This document shows, in pieces, positions 22,499 through 32,747 of a stretch of 64,000 nt of DNA; the stretch's first letter is position 1; every line of letters starts with the position of its first letter. The position numbers and the translations under genes are program-made. The notes under the pieces are model-generated. The model was not told the DNA's origin. It was given only the letters and a program-made list of their open reading frames with translations, and searched no databases. Origin of the DNA: Smittia aterrima (Eukaryota > Arthropoda > Insecta > Diptera > Chironomidae); the NCBI GenBank assembly GCA_033063855.1, contig CP093831.1, forward strand, positions 22,382,001 to 22,446,000. The letters are read 5' to 3'.

Positions 22499-22792
22499 CT
22501 AACTGAACTTGATACTTAAGTAAACAATTAATGAAAAAACATTAAGCTCAGATGAATGTATTCGCACTGAGTAGAAGAGGTCCAACTTCTTCTTCGCCTT
22601 TTCCATACTGTACTCGCAACCTCGAAGAAAAGCGACGAGGAAAGCTTCGTCGGTTCTTGATTTTAAATGCGACGTTTGATTGATCCACTTCCGAAATAGA
22701 TCCAACTCTGATTGAATGCGATCTGGGTCTTCATTCAGCTCACTTGCTGCTAACCTTGCAAGGCTCACTGATATCGGTCTAATTTCCGGCAT
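22499..22792 (-). pseudogene. Truncated CRAL-TRIO paralogue
   Basis: The frame begins MPEIRPISVSLARL and carries the N-terminal CRAL-TRIO helices (SELNEDPDRIQSELDLFRKW, EAFLVAFLRGCEY). It diverges after YSVRIHSSE into unrelated residues and stops at 97 aa. The whole lipid-binding domain is missing. The short ORF is intact, so a mini-protein is possible, but a remnant is more likely. Confidence 0.7.
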
Positions 22793-22814
22793 AACCTAAT
22801 CATCAGTTTTCTAC

Positions 22815-23040
22815 TCATTTGAAGCAGATATTCATCAAGAAAATTTTACTGTCGACTGAGTTGAAAATTCCGTTTAGACCTTTCGTGTCTCTGATCTTCA
22901 TTAGAAGCATCAAAATTGCCTTTTGTTCATTAGCATCGATTGAAAACCATTCCAGATCATAAACCGTTGTCTCAAGTCTTTTAATTCGGTCGTTAACTCG
23001 CTCTCCCAATGAACAAAACATCAAGAGCTGAACCATCGAA
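22815..23040 (-). pseudogene. C-terminal fragment of an odorant receptor
   Basis: It encodes FCSLGERVNDRIKRLE, TVYDLEW and MKIRDTKGLNGIFNSVD, near-identical to the end of exon 4 in the receptors at 29395 and 31438. All upstream exons and the last exon are missing. Upstream, homology stops at about 23040, where a microsatellite begins. This is a relic of a third receptor. Confidence 0.8.
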
Positions 23041-23160
23041 GAACATATATTGACGGACAGACAGACAAAAACTTATGGCAACTTATGGCTCACAGACGGA
23101 CGGACAGACAGACAGATAATATATAATATATAATATAATATAATATTGCGGATAGTTGGG
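23041..23160. repeat. GACGGACAGACAGAC and TATAATA simple repeats
   Basis: Short tandem tracts of GACAGACAGAC-type and ATATAATATA-type units sit exactly at the broken edge of the odorant-receptor fragment. This suggests replication slippage or a recombination junction. Confidence 0.6.
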
Positions 23161-23660
23161 ATAGAACATATGAAAATTTAATACCGAAAAGCGAAAAACG
23201 AAAAAATCCTTTTACCAGGTCGCCTGTGACCGGTCTTCTGAATTTTTATTTGGAAGCTTTTTTTTTATGTCTAACAATTTAGAAGTTTTTATTTCATTTT
23301 TCTTTGTGTTTTACAGCTAAAAGTAATTTAATTTCTTCGCTGGTTGTTGCTTCTACTTGGCCCTCCCGCGTCGCATTCAAGCATTGCGGGTTCCGGCAAT
23401 TATTTGGAAGCTGAAATGGAAATTAATTTTTAGGATTGATTTGTACGAAAAAGTTAGAACAGAATAAAAGTATTTTAAGTCGAAAGTTATTATGAATCAT
23501 TTATTAGAAGCGGATATTCACCAAAAATATTACAATACGTTTTTTAATTGGTATTAATGGTATCTTTTGTATAAATTTCTGACTATATTTTGAAGGTTAC
23601 AAAAACTTTATTTGGCCAAATCGAATGAGAAAACCAAAAATTTAGAGAGCGATGTCATGA
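23161..23660. other. 3' flank of NACHT gene 3 with a duplicated block
   Basis: About 23390-23505 repeats the 20950-21064 flank. A 60-bp GC-richer patch (CCCTCCCGCGTCGC region, about 23355-23400) differs from its surroundings and looks like a small insertion. No gene is seen. Confidence 0.4.
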
Positions 23661-26600
23661 TCAAATTGCAGCCGTCTTAAACTCGAATTGTTTCATCTCA
23701 CGTTTTGAAAAATTTTGATCAATGAATGGCTCAAACAATTCCATTATTCTTCTAAATTCTCGGTTGTACGAATTTCTTCCATAGAACGACTTTCCATTCT
23801 TATCTGTTTTCATTAAAATTGCCTTTTGTGTCGGAAGATCGCAGATTTCTTGGACAAAATTCCAAAGAGCATTCACCGTTGCAACATTTCTTAACCAATC
23901 ATAGTGGAAAGAATCAAAAAAGACGCTTCCAAAATTTTGTCCTTCCCTCAGCAGCATGATCCTCATTTCATCCTTTCCAAGTGTTTTCAAGTACAAATCT
24001 TTGACAGTGAGAAATGTTTCAGGATCTTTATTGAACGCAGCAAAATCGAATGAATTTCTTCCATCTTCGTTTCTTTCAATCAAAATGTTTTCTTTCTCTT
24101 GATCCGCTAAGTCTATAAAAATAAGATCCCAGAAAGAAACAAAAACTGCTTTCGTGCGGTATTCTGCTTTCCACATTAGTGAAGTCTTTCCATCGCTATT
24201 TGGTTTTTTCAAAAGAGTTTTGAAGTCGTTTTCGCCGAGAATTCTTCGAAGCAAGTTCCACATTTTATCAAAACCTTCATCACTTGATATGCGCCAACAA
24301 ACGCTGTTATAAATTGTCTGTCCTTCAATTTTCCACGAGCTTAAGAAATGTTGAAAATATTTATAACCTTGTGCGACTTCTTTAATTTTTTCCAGTCCAG
24401 CTCGCAATGCTGAAAGATCTTCGTTTCTAAGAATACGAAATAATTGGGATTCAATCTTTGTATAAAAATCAGAATCACTCAACGGATCATAAGGTGAAGG
24501 CTCACTTCGGTTGTTGTTGAAAGCTATTGAAACAAGGCTTTCTCCTTTTTCATTTTTTTCAGTGAAATAATTCTTCAACCATCCTTTGTCTACTCCATAT
24601 TTGAGTTGTTCCTTCTCAAGTGCAGATAAATGTTGTTCAATAAATGGCTCAAATATCTCCATCATCTTGTTAAAGTCTTGTCTGTCAACAAGTCTTTCAT
24701 AGAAAGTTTTTCCATTCTTATCAGTCTTCATCAAAATTGTTTTTTGATTCGACAGATCGCAAAGTTCTTGAATAAAAGCCCAAAGAGCTTTCACCGTTGC
24801 AACATTGTATCGAAAATTTTTGACAGAATAATGAAGAATACTTTCTTGATTCTTTCTTTCCTTATTCAGCATGATCATTGTTTTGTCTTTTCCAAATTTC
24901 AAGTACAAATCTTTGATCACGAGAAAAGTTTCATGATCTTCATTACGCGTGGCCAAATCGAACAAATTATCTCCATAAACATCTTTTTCAATTAAAATAT
25001 TTTCTTTTTCTTCTTCTGTTAGACCTTCAGTTAGAAGTCCCCAGAAGGAAATAAAAACTTCTTTCTTGTGGTAATATGCTTTCGACATTAGCGGAGTCGT
25101 TCCTTCGCTATCCGGTTTCTTCAGAAGAGTTTTGAAATCATTTTGGTCAAGAAAACTTCGAAGCAAGTTCCACATTTTCTCAAATTCATCAAACCTTGAC
25201 ATAAGAGCACAAGCTCTGTAATAAAATGTTTCAGCCCCAATTGTCCATGAATTCAAGAAACGCTTTAAATAATCTAAACTTTGCTCGTTTTCAATTCTCT
25301 CAAGTTCATTTTGCAAAGCTGCAATGTTTTTATCTTTAAGACATTCAAATAGGATCTTAGTTAGTTTAAATTTGATTTTTAAATAAGTTTTAATATCGGG
25401 AAAATCTTCATACGCCGATTGGAAAAGTTTACTCTGAACATAAAAATCGAACACTTCCGGATCGTTATTATTAAAAGCAATTGAAGCAACGGTTTGTCCA
25501 ATTCCATTTTTCTCAGTAAAAAAATTCTTAAAAACCTTTTCGTCTTTTTCCTTAAAAACCATGCGACCCAAAGATTCCAACTTTTTATTGAAGAAGAGAG
25601 ATCCATGCTTTGCTACTAACATGAAAGGATTTGCTTCATAAATTTCATCGCCATCATCATATTTTTCATCAATCCAAATTCGCTTCAACTCTTCTTGGTT
25701 GGCGCAGAGAGTCATGACAGTAACTACGTTTAGTAAATTGTTCATGAGGAAATTTTTAAAACAGTTTGGCAAGTCTTCCATCGGGACAAGATGATAAAAT
25801 TTTGACATCAAAGCTTCTTTCCCGATCACTTCAATATTCGGGATCAATTTCGCAAAAGCTCCATCGATAAATATTCGCACTTGTTCGTATTTTTCCAAAT
25901 CATAACTACATTTTAAAACTTGTTGAACCATTTCAAAAACTGCTTTTAATTGCTCTCCGTTAATTGGAACTTTTCGCTTCTGTTCGTTTAGTTCTTTGTA
26001 TTCAAAAACATTCTTGAATAAGAAATCAGCGACGAAAAACTCAGCAAACGTTCGATGGATGAAATGAAACTTTCCTGAGCCATCAGGTTTCATCAAAGCG
26101 ACTCTCGCAATTTGTTCATCGGGCATAAATTGAACGTCTTTGAAGAATAAATCAAAAAATTCATTGGATGTAGATAAATTATCACATTCAAGAAAAACTT
26201 TGAAAGCTTCTTTTTGATAAAACAATTCAATGTTGAAACCAGTTAATAAGTTTCTCGTTGCTTCATATCTAGCATCGTCTCCTCTCTTCAACGATTCACT
26301 TATCATCATTTTTGTGAATTTCTCGTAGATCGAAAAAATGTTTGGTTGCTTTTCTTCATCGAAATGATCCTCAAAGAAAACTTCTGCAATCATTGTTAGG
26401 ATCAAAGGATTCTTCGCAGGTTTATGATAATACTGATCTAATCTTTTAAAGAAATCTCTCGCTTGATTAATTTTTTTCTTCAAATCGCCAAACTCAATTT
26501 TCTTTTTCCTAAAACTCTTCTCAAGAATCTCATAACAATTTTCCTCGGTTAATGGCCTCAAAGTGTAAGCTTCAACATTGAGCTCTTCGCAAAGTTCATT

Positions 26601-28997
26601 TTTCAAGTGAGGTCTCGTTGATGTGATCAGAATGTTTTCCGAATATTCTCTGATTTTATTGATCAACATTGTGACAAACTCTTTGAAGCTTGGACTGATC
26701 TCATCGAACCCATCCAAGAGTAAGACAACGCGATCGCCGGAAAATAAATGTTTGAAGACTTCTTCCTCAAATTCGTTGAGTTTGAAGATTTTTTTAGCGA
26801 AAAAGTTTGCGATTTCTTCTGATGAATTGAAAACAGTTTGGAAGTTTTCATCTCTCTCGTAGAACTCTGAATATTCCTTCAAATCAACAAAAGCGACCCA
26901 GAAATTTTTTAGTTTCTTCTTAAACTCCATGGTCAGCATCTTGAGTTCAGTTGTCTTTCCCATTCCAGGATCATCGCTCAGCAAAATGAATTTTGAAGTC
27001 TCCGCGATATTTAAAATTTCTCTCGTCTCGACTTCTTCAGATTCGTTGTTTTGAAATTTTCTTTGAACGGGAGTTTCTATCTCAGGAAAGTCTAAGTCGT
27101 GACCGATCTTGAGATAATTGTCCAAAAGTTCTTTCAACGGAACAAACTTGAGAGCATCACAATGACGATCCCCGACGACTTCCAGAAGAACTTTTTCACC
27201 TTGAAAGCTAATCATTTTTTTCATTAGATTTTCTTTTGAATGATCCAGTAACTCAAGCCATGAATGAGCAAGTTTTAGAGCATCCACATCTTTGATTAAA
27301 GATTCCTTGTAATTGTGAACGAAAATTATTCTTTCGTAGATTTCATCGTTTTTCATCTTTTCAGTGATATTTATGATTTGTTGTTTCATTTCGTTATCAC
27401 AATCGATGATGATTTTCGGCTTCATGCAAGAAGAATGAGCACTCAACAAAAGATCATACGTTTCTTCATCTTTTAATTGAGAAAGTGCAAGAAAGTTGAA
27501 ACAAAATTTGCCCATGATTTCTTTGTAGATCAATTTCAAAGTCACTTGAGGACAATTCGATAAAATCTCGAGAACATTTTTTGTCAAATCAATTTCTTCT
27601 TTCCTTTTTTCAATCAGAATTTTTGGATCGGTCAAATGTTGAGGTTCCTTTGACTTTAATTTCCAAACTGCTGACATCAACTCAACTTCCATTTCAAGAT
27701 CTCGCAAAGTTTTCTTTTCGTAATAATCAAAAAGCTTTTTGAAAGTTTCTTTTAGCGATTGGATCTTATTATCGTCTCCTTGATACAAAGCGAGCAGATG
27801 AGGAACTCGCACACAAAGCTCGTCATGTATCAGGTCTTCATTTTCTTTGAGAGCCAACGCAATTATTAACTCTTCATAACGATTTTCCAGACATTGCTGG
27901 AGAGCGCTCTCGAATTCTTTTAAACTTATCGAATCATCTTTGTGATAAGGTTTGCAATTATTGTTGTAAATACGAAAAATGGCGACATGACAGAGCTCGT
28001 GAGCTAAAACTCCTAAAGCTTCTGATCGACTTGGTTTAATATCATCATCATCATCAAGAATAGTTTCTTCAGTCTCGTGAATTTGATCAAGTGTCTCAGA
28101 ACGTTCCTCTAACTCTTCTTTTTGATTTTCATCGTATAAAGCTTTAGCGCCGAGGTAAACTATTCCTTCTTTAGCGTAGCTCCTTCCATAAATATTTTCA
28201 TTTCCGGTAGCATCTGCATGTTCTACCGAATAACGTTTAAAGTCGAAAATGATCTCCAAGTTCTTGATATTTGCGAGGACTTTAAAGATTGCTTTAATCT
28301 CTGGCACTTCGTTTAATTGTTCATAAGCTCCGGCAATCAGAGCCAGATATTTTGGTCGATTTGTTGTGGCTGAACGTCCTCCAAAGTAAATACTCGTTCG
28401 AGTGATTAACGCTGTCAAATGTTCCTCGTGTGGGTTCTTGATAAAATGTCTTTTGTGGATCTCACGAAGTTCAGTTTTTAAAGCAAACGCAAAATCACTT
28501 GCGATGCTTGGTATATATTTTTTCATAGACATCAGTGGAACAATTTTATTCGCTAACTCTGATTTTTCTTCGTCGTAGTTATTTGGTAAAATGTAACGAT
28601 TTCGATCAAGAAAAGTGTCGATGAGTGAAGTCAGTTCATCTGGATTCTCTTTGAACTTTTCATTAATCTGAAGAAGTTCTTTTCTCAAAATCTTTTCCAA
28701 ACTATTCACAATTTCATTGAAGTTCTCATTTGAGTTTAAACACCATCCTCTCGATATTAAAACTTCATAAACTGTGAGATGTTTTGATTTTAGCGCCACT
28801 GAGGCAGCTGATTTATTGTTTTCGTTATTAAACGGCGCGATTTCATCGAACTCATCCAATAAGTTGCTAACGGCCCTTTTGTCTCCATCTTGAATTTTAT
28901 TGAAGAAGAAATCACGATCTTGATAACATATTTCCTTTTCAATTCGAATTCGCGAAAACAAAGCACAAATTTCATCAAAAGATTCTTCAATCATCAT
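23661..28997 (-). CDS. NACHT gene 3: metallopeptidase-NACHT-repeat protein, inverted relative of gene 1
   Basis: A single 1778-aa exon. Start MMIEESFDEICALF at 28997 was chosen; an in-frame GTG lies upstream. The order matches gene 1: ankyrin-like N-terminus, HELCH at 333-337 (after an insertion rich in acidic residues, LDDDDDIK), HDELCVRVPHLLALY, Walker A GMGKTT at 678-683, Walker B VVLLLDGFDE at 757-766, ITSTRPH and KNPLILTMIA. The tail has two complete helical modules (FEKMWNLLR and FDKMWNLLR blocks). It ends KQFEFKTAAI, without the second metallopeptidase half of gene 1. Most residues of the first 900 are shared with gene 1, which implies a fairly recent inverted duplication. Confidence 0.85.
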   Translation of the reverse strand: MMIEESFDEICALFSRIRIEKEICYQDRDFFFNKIQDGDKRAVSNLLDEFDEIAPFNNENNKSAASVALKSKHLTVYEVLISRGWCLNSNENFNEIVNSLEKILRKELLQINEKFKENPDELTSLIDTFLDRNRYILPNNYDEEKSELANKIVPLMSMKKYIPSIASDFAFALKTELREIHKRHFIKNPHEEHLTALITRTSIYFGGRSATTNRPKYLALIAGAYEQLNEVPEIKAIFKVLANIKNLEIIFDFKRYSVEHADATGNENIYGRSYAKEGIVYLGAKALYDENQKEELEERSETLDQIHETEETILDDDDDIKPSRSEALGVLAHELCHVAIFRIYNNNCKPYHKDDSISLKEFESALQQCLENRYEELIIALALKENEDLIHDELCVRVPHLLALYQGDDNKIQSLKETFKKLFDYYEKKTLRDLEMEVELMSAVWKLKSKEPQHLTDPKILIEKRKEEIDLTKNVLEILSNCPQVTLKLIYKEIMGKFCFNFLALSQLKDEETYDLLLSAHSSCMKPKIIIDCDNEMKQQIINITEKMKNDEIYERIIFVHNYKESLIKDVDALKLAHSWLELLDHSKENLMKKMISFQGEKVLLEVVGDRHCDALKFVPLKELLDNYLKIGHDLDFPEIETPVQRKFQNNESEEVETREILNIAETSKFILLSDDPGMGKTTELKMLTMEFKKKLKNFWVAFVDLKEYSEFYERDENFQTVFNSSEEIANFFAKKIFKLNEFEEEVFKHLFSGDRVVLLLDGFDEISPSFKEFVTMLINKIREYSENILITSTRPHLKNELCEELNVEAYTLRPLTEENCYEILEKSFRKKKIEFGDLKKKINQARDFFKRLDQYYHKPAKNPLILTMIAEVFFEDHFDEEKQPNIFSIYEKFTKMMISESLKRGDDARYEATRNLLTGFNIELFYQKEAFKVFLECDNLSTSNEFFDLFFKDVQFMPDEQIARVALMKPDGSGKFHFIHRTFAEFFVADFLFKNVFEYKELNEQKRKVPINGEQLKAVFEMVQQVLKCSYDLEKYEQVRIFIDGAFAKLIPNIEVIGKEALMSKFYHLVPMEDLPNCFKNFLMNNLLNVVTVMTLCANQEELKRIWIDEKYDDGDEIYEANPFMLVAKHGSLFFNKKLESLGRMVFKEKDEKVFKNFFTEKNGIGQTVASIAFNNNDPEVFDFYVQSKLFQSAYEDFPDIKTYLKIKFKLTKILFECLKDKNIAALQNELERIENEQSLDYLKRFLNSWTIGAETFYYRACALMSRFDEFEKMWNLLRSFLDQNDFKTLLKKPDSEGTTPLMSKAYYHKKEVFISFWGLLTEGLTEEEKENILIEKDVYGDNLFDLATRNEDHETFLVIKDLYLKFGKDKTMIMLNKERKNQESILHYSVKNFRYNVATVKALWAFIQELCDLSNQKTILMKTDKNGKTFYERLVDRQDFNKMMEIFEPFIEQHLSALEKEQLKYGVDKGWLKNYFTEKNEKGESLVSIAFNNNRSEPSPYDPLSDSDFYTKIESQLFRILRNEDLSALRAGLEKIKEVAQGYKYFQHFLSSWKIEGQTIYNSVCWRISSDEGFDKMWNLLRRILGENDFKTLLKKPNSDGKTSLMWKAEYRTKAVFVSFWDLIFIDLADQEKENILIERNEDGRNSFDFAAFNKDPETFLTVKDLYLKTLGKDEMRIMLLREGQNFGSVFFDSFHYDWLRNVATVNALWNFVQEICDLPTQKAILMKTDKNGKSFYGRNSYNREFRRIMELFEPFIDQNFSKREMKQFEFKTAAI

Positions 28998-29130
28998 TGT
29001 CACACACTTCTCAATTAGTCACTAGAAAAAATAACTTTTAGTTTTAATTATTTAATTTTTTATAAATAATTTACTGCGCAATGAAGCAACACGTCCGAAA
29101 ATCGTGAAATTTGATAAAATTCTGAAAATA
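28998..29130 (-). promoter_or_regulatory. Spliced 5' leader of NACHT gene 3
   Basis: In minus orientation: TTTTATTTTCAG acceptor, AATTTTATCAAATTTCACG, the block ending TTGCTTCATTGCGCA, a GTAAAT donor, then TTTTTTCTAG and TGACTAATTGAGAAGTG before the ATG. It is nearly identical to the leader at 5461-5597. Homology with gene 1 continues for at least another 100 bp upstream. Confidence 0.5.
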
Positions 29131-29394
29131 AAATTGGCTTAGAAAAAAAAATTGTTTTTTGTCGAACTCTTATCTCAAATAGAAAAGAAGCTTTTTTCGG
29201 TGATACGCGTGAATTTTAATACAGTCAAATATCAAGTTCCGCGAATCATACGATTCGTGTCGCTCACAGGAAATATGTTGCGAAAACGACGAACATATTG
29301 TGAAATTCCTCTTGCCAGATAAATCGAACCAACGTGGAATATAAGAATAGAAGACTATTAACGTTTGCAACTAAATAATTAGGAGAAGGTTTCT

Positions 29395-30714
29395 TTATTG
29401 ACGTGATAGCAGTAACATCAGCATTGAATAGATGAATTTACTAATCTGAAATTTAAAGGAAATATTTGATAACTCATTAGTTTAAAAAGTTAAATTAGTT
29501 TCACTTGAAGAAAAGTTTCCATGTCGACTGAGTTGAAAATTCCGTTTAAACCTTTCGTGTCTCTAATCTTCATAAGAAGCATCAAATTTGCCTTTTGTTC
29601 CTTAACATCGATCGAATACCATTCCACATCATAAACCGTTGCCTCAGGTTTTTTAATTCGATCATTAACTCGCTCTCCCAACGAACAAAACATCAAGAGC
29701 TGAACCATCGAAGTCATCATCACGACGAAAGATAATGGCGTTGTCTCAATCAAGCTCGCATATAAACTGAAGCAAATCATAAACGAGAGCAAAGAAAACT
29801 CGACAAAGAAATGAAATTTTAAAGTTCTCCTGACTTCTGAGTATCTTTTAAAAACAACTTGACTTCGCTCGACGAGTTCTTTTAGCTGATCTATTGAATT
29901 CTTTGTAAGATCTTTCTTTAAGCTTTGTGTCATGATCGTCAATTCCTCGAACATTAAACAACAGTCGTTAGCAAGAGCAAGGACCAGAAGAATGTAAACT
30001 ACTAATAAAACTGTTGAAAAGAACAAAGCGATTACTTGGAAAAGGTAATTCAACATCCAATTGATCGAGTAGATCTCATCAAAGGTCAAGAAAATTATCA
30101 TTGCGCCGACAGGCAGTTGATGTTGATTTGTCTTAATGAATAAAGCAATTAACATTATTCCAAAATAAAAAATTATGAAAGTAATGATGACGAAGAGTGC
30201 TACGAAGAATTCGATTTTTGCATAAGATTTTTTTGCCATCGACAGTTCTTCGTTGATAATAGATTTATTCCTTTAAAAAAATATTTTAATTTTACCAGAA
30301 CTCTTCTCAATCTTCAGTCAAAAAAAAATTTACCTTTCGATGATAGTCTCCTCGAGCAAAATCTTCATTCCCGAACCGAACAAATGAAGTGACATCAAGT
30401 AGAGCAGCATTCGAGAATAAAAAACTAAACAGAAGATAAATCGACATATTCAATTTTGTCTTATTGAAGACTTACCAAGCATTGTTGTAGTTTCAATGAA
30501 CGAAGTAAAGTCAAGCTTATCAGAAAATTTGATCAAGTAAAGAGCTATTGCAGAAACCAAGCTGGTCTGACTAATCCAGAACGTGAGATATCTAACGGAT
30601 CAAAATGTCAATGAAAACGATCAAGAAAAAATATGAAACTTACAGTTTACTTAGAATGTTTAATCCTGAAGAAATAAATTTAGCCACCCAGTAACTGTAA
30701 TTTATTTTTTTCAT
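29395..30714 (-). CDS. Odorant receptor (7tm_6 family), copy 1
   Basis: Five exons on the minus strand, 30714-30644, 30591-30476, 30424-30334, 30270-29505 and 29445-29395, with GT-AG introns, give 364 aa, typical for an insect OR. Hydrophobic segments are spread along the protein, including FFVALFVIITFIIFYFGIML and SLLSFMICFSLYASLI. The family C-terminus is present: FCSLGERVNDRI, then LLMKIRDTKGLNG and, in the last exon, ISKFIYSMLMLLL. ORs are ligand-gated cation channel subunits that pair with Orco in olfactory dendrites. The tiny last exon (17 codons) is the classical OR terminal exon. Each splice preserves frame, and exon sizes 1-3 and 5 are identical to copy 2. Confidence 0.9.
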
Positions 30715-31437
30715 TCCTATTCCTTTAAAGCTCAGTCAATGAGGGAAATGAAACAAAAAGAAATATTCGAATTAGAATATTCGTGTCGATTAATTTCAGT
30801 GTAGACTTATAAATTTGAATTAATGAAAGTTTCAGTGAATTTTCAAACTGGAGCTAACATTTAAAATATGAATTCGTAAACCTAATTATGGGGAATTTGA
30901 CTATCATTAGGTTCTGATACAAAATTTTCATGATCGACAAGGATTTCCTTTTTAACAAAATCATAGCTTGATGTTCAGTTGAGACTGAAAAGTCGACACT
31001 GCTTCAGTGTTGACCTTTTAAACTTGATCTTCTAAAATTCTCTAAGTTATTCATCAACTACATTCGATTTTATCCGATGACTCATCGGCCATGAGAATGA
31101 TTAATCGTTTATGAAAACCAGGTGATGTCGAAGTAAAGCCTTTAATGTAAAGGCAGTGACATTCGATAAATACACAAATGGAAAGTTAAGCTAAGTAAAG
31201 ATTACTCAAAATCAGCAATATTTCTTCAATTTACAATTTTATTTTGTTGAATTTAAATTATGCAAAACAAATCATGTGTGATCAATAAGAAGATTTAATG
31301 GAAACAGCAATAAGCCAAGAGCAAACGTCAAAAAAGATTTATGTATGCAAGTGAAAAAGAAAGGAACTAAAGGAGTAAAGTTTCACTTACAAAACTTAAT
31401 TGAATTAAGATTTAACTATTGTTTGAGAATGATAAAT
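30715..31437 (-). promoter_or_regulatory. Upstream region of OR copy 1 with a block shared with copy 2
   Basis: Immediately before the ATG, ATTCCTTTAAAGCTCAGTCA (plus-strand reading) occurs at about 30719 and again at about 32751 before copy 2. A second shared block lies at about 30855-30960 versus 32885-32995 (TAACATTTAAAATATGAATT, CCTAATT, GATC-ACAAGGATTTC). These may be promoter elements or simply unerased duplication. There is no coding sequence in the rest. Confidence 0.45.
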
Positions 31438-32747
31438 TTATTGACGCGATAGCAGTAACATCAACAACGAATATGTGAACTTAACAATCTGGAATAAAAA
31501 GAAAAATTTGACGAATCAATTTATATTTTAAAGTTTGTTTTACTTGAAGAAAAGTTTCCATGTCGACTGAGTTGAAAATTCCATTGAAGCCTCTCGTGTC
31601 TCTGATCTTCATTAGAAGCATCAAAATTGCCTTTTGTTCCTTAACATCGATCGAACACCATTCCACATCATATACCGTAGCCTCAAGTCTTTTAATTCGA
31701 TCATTAACTCGCTCTCCCAACGAACAAAAGATGAAAAGTTGAAATATCGAAACCATCATGATCATAAAAGACAATGGAGTTGTCTCAATCAAGCTCGCAT
31801 ATAAACTGAAGCAAATAACAAACGAAAGCAAAGAAAAATCAACAAAGAAATTGAACAGTAAAATTTTCTTAGCTTCTTCATGTCTTGTAAAAATGACTTG
31901 GCTTCGTTTGATGAATCCTAATAAATCTTCTGCAAGATTCTTCTTTAAACTTTTTGTCATGATAGTCAATTCGTCGAACATTAAACAAGAATGATTCACA
32001 ATAGCTAAGACAATGAGAGGGTAAATTATGAACAAGAGGGCGGCGAAAGTTATTGCAATGACTTGGAAAATGTAGTTCAACATCCAATTGAACGAAAATA
32101 CTTCATCAAAAGGCAAGAAAATTATCACAACACCGAAAGGGAGTTGATGTCGGTTTGTCTTGATGAACAAAACACTCAATATTAACACAAAATAACAAAT
32201 GCAACAGCCACTACTGTAAGTAATTGTGACAAAGTATTCGATCTTCGCAAAAGATTTTTTTGTCATTGCCAGTTCTGCGCTCTCCACAAGATTTTGCCTA
32301 TTATAAAAATGATTAATGTCGTCTGATCTCGCTTCAATCTTCGGTCAATATAATAAATAAATATTCACCTTTCGTCATTGATTTTCTCAAGCAGAGTCTT
32401 CATTCTCAAACCGAATAAATGAAGTGACATCAAGTAGAGCACCATTCGAGAATAGAAAACTAAACAAACGATAAATCGACAATTTTATTTCGTCTATTAA
32501 GCTCACCAAGGATTGTTCCAGTCTCAACCAAATGAGTAAAATCAAGCAGATTAAAATATGTTATCAAGTAGACAGTCATTGTTGCCTGTAAACCGCTCTG
32601 ACTAATCCAGAAAGCAACGTATCTAATGGATCAGATTGTCAATGTGAACGATCATGGAAATAAACTTAAAACTTACAATTTTGCTTTGATTTTTAATCCT
32701 AAGGAAATAAATTGAGACACAGAGTCGCTGTAATTTATTTTTTCCAT
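31438..32747 (-). CDS. Odorant receptor (7tm_6 family), copy 2
   Basis: Five exons, 32747-32677, 32622-32507, 32459-32369, 32297-31544 and 31488-31438, give 360 aa. The exon lengths (71, 116, 91, 754 and 51 nt) match copy 1 except for 12 nt missing in exon 4. Start MEKINYSDSVSQF; C-terminal FCSLGERVNDRIKRLE, LLMKIRDTRGFNG, ending IVKFTYSLLMLLLSRQ. The two proteins differ throughout, so the tandem duplication is not brand-new, but the last part of exon 4 is almost identical. The role is presumed as for copy 1. Nothing in the frame is broken. Confidence 0.9.

Noticed and set aside
23041..23160. CRISPR-like or regulatory repeat at the GACAGACAGAC tract
   Set aside because: Simple microsatellite without spacers; eukaryotic context.
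5598..28997. Bacterial origin (horizontal transfer) of the intronless NACHT genes
   Set aside because: The conserved spliced leaders and insect-like base composition argue against a recent transfer; an ancient one cannot be excluded without a tree.
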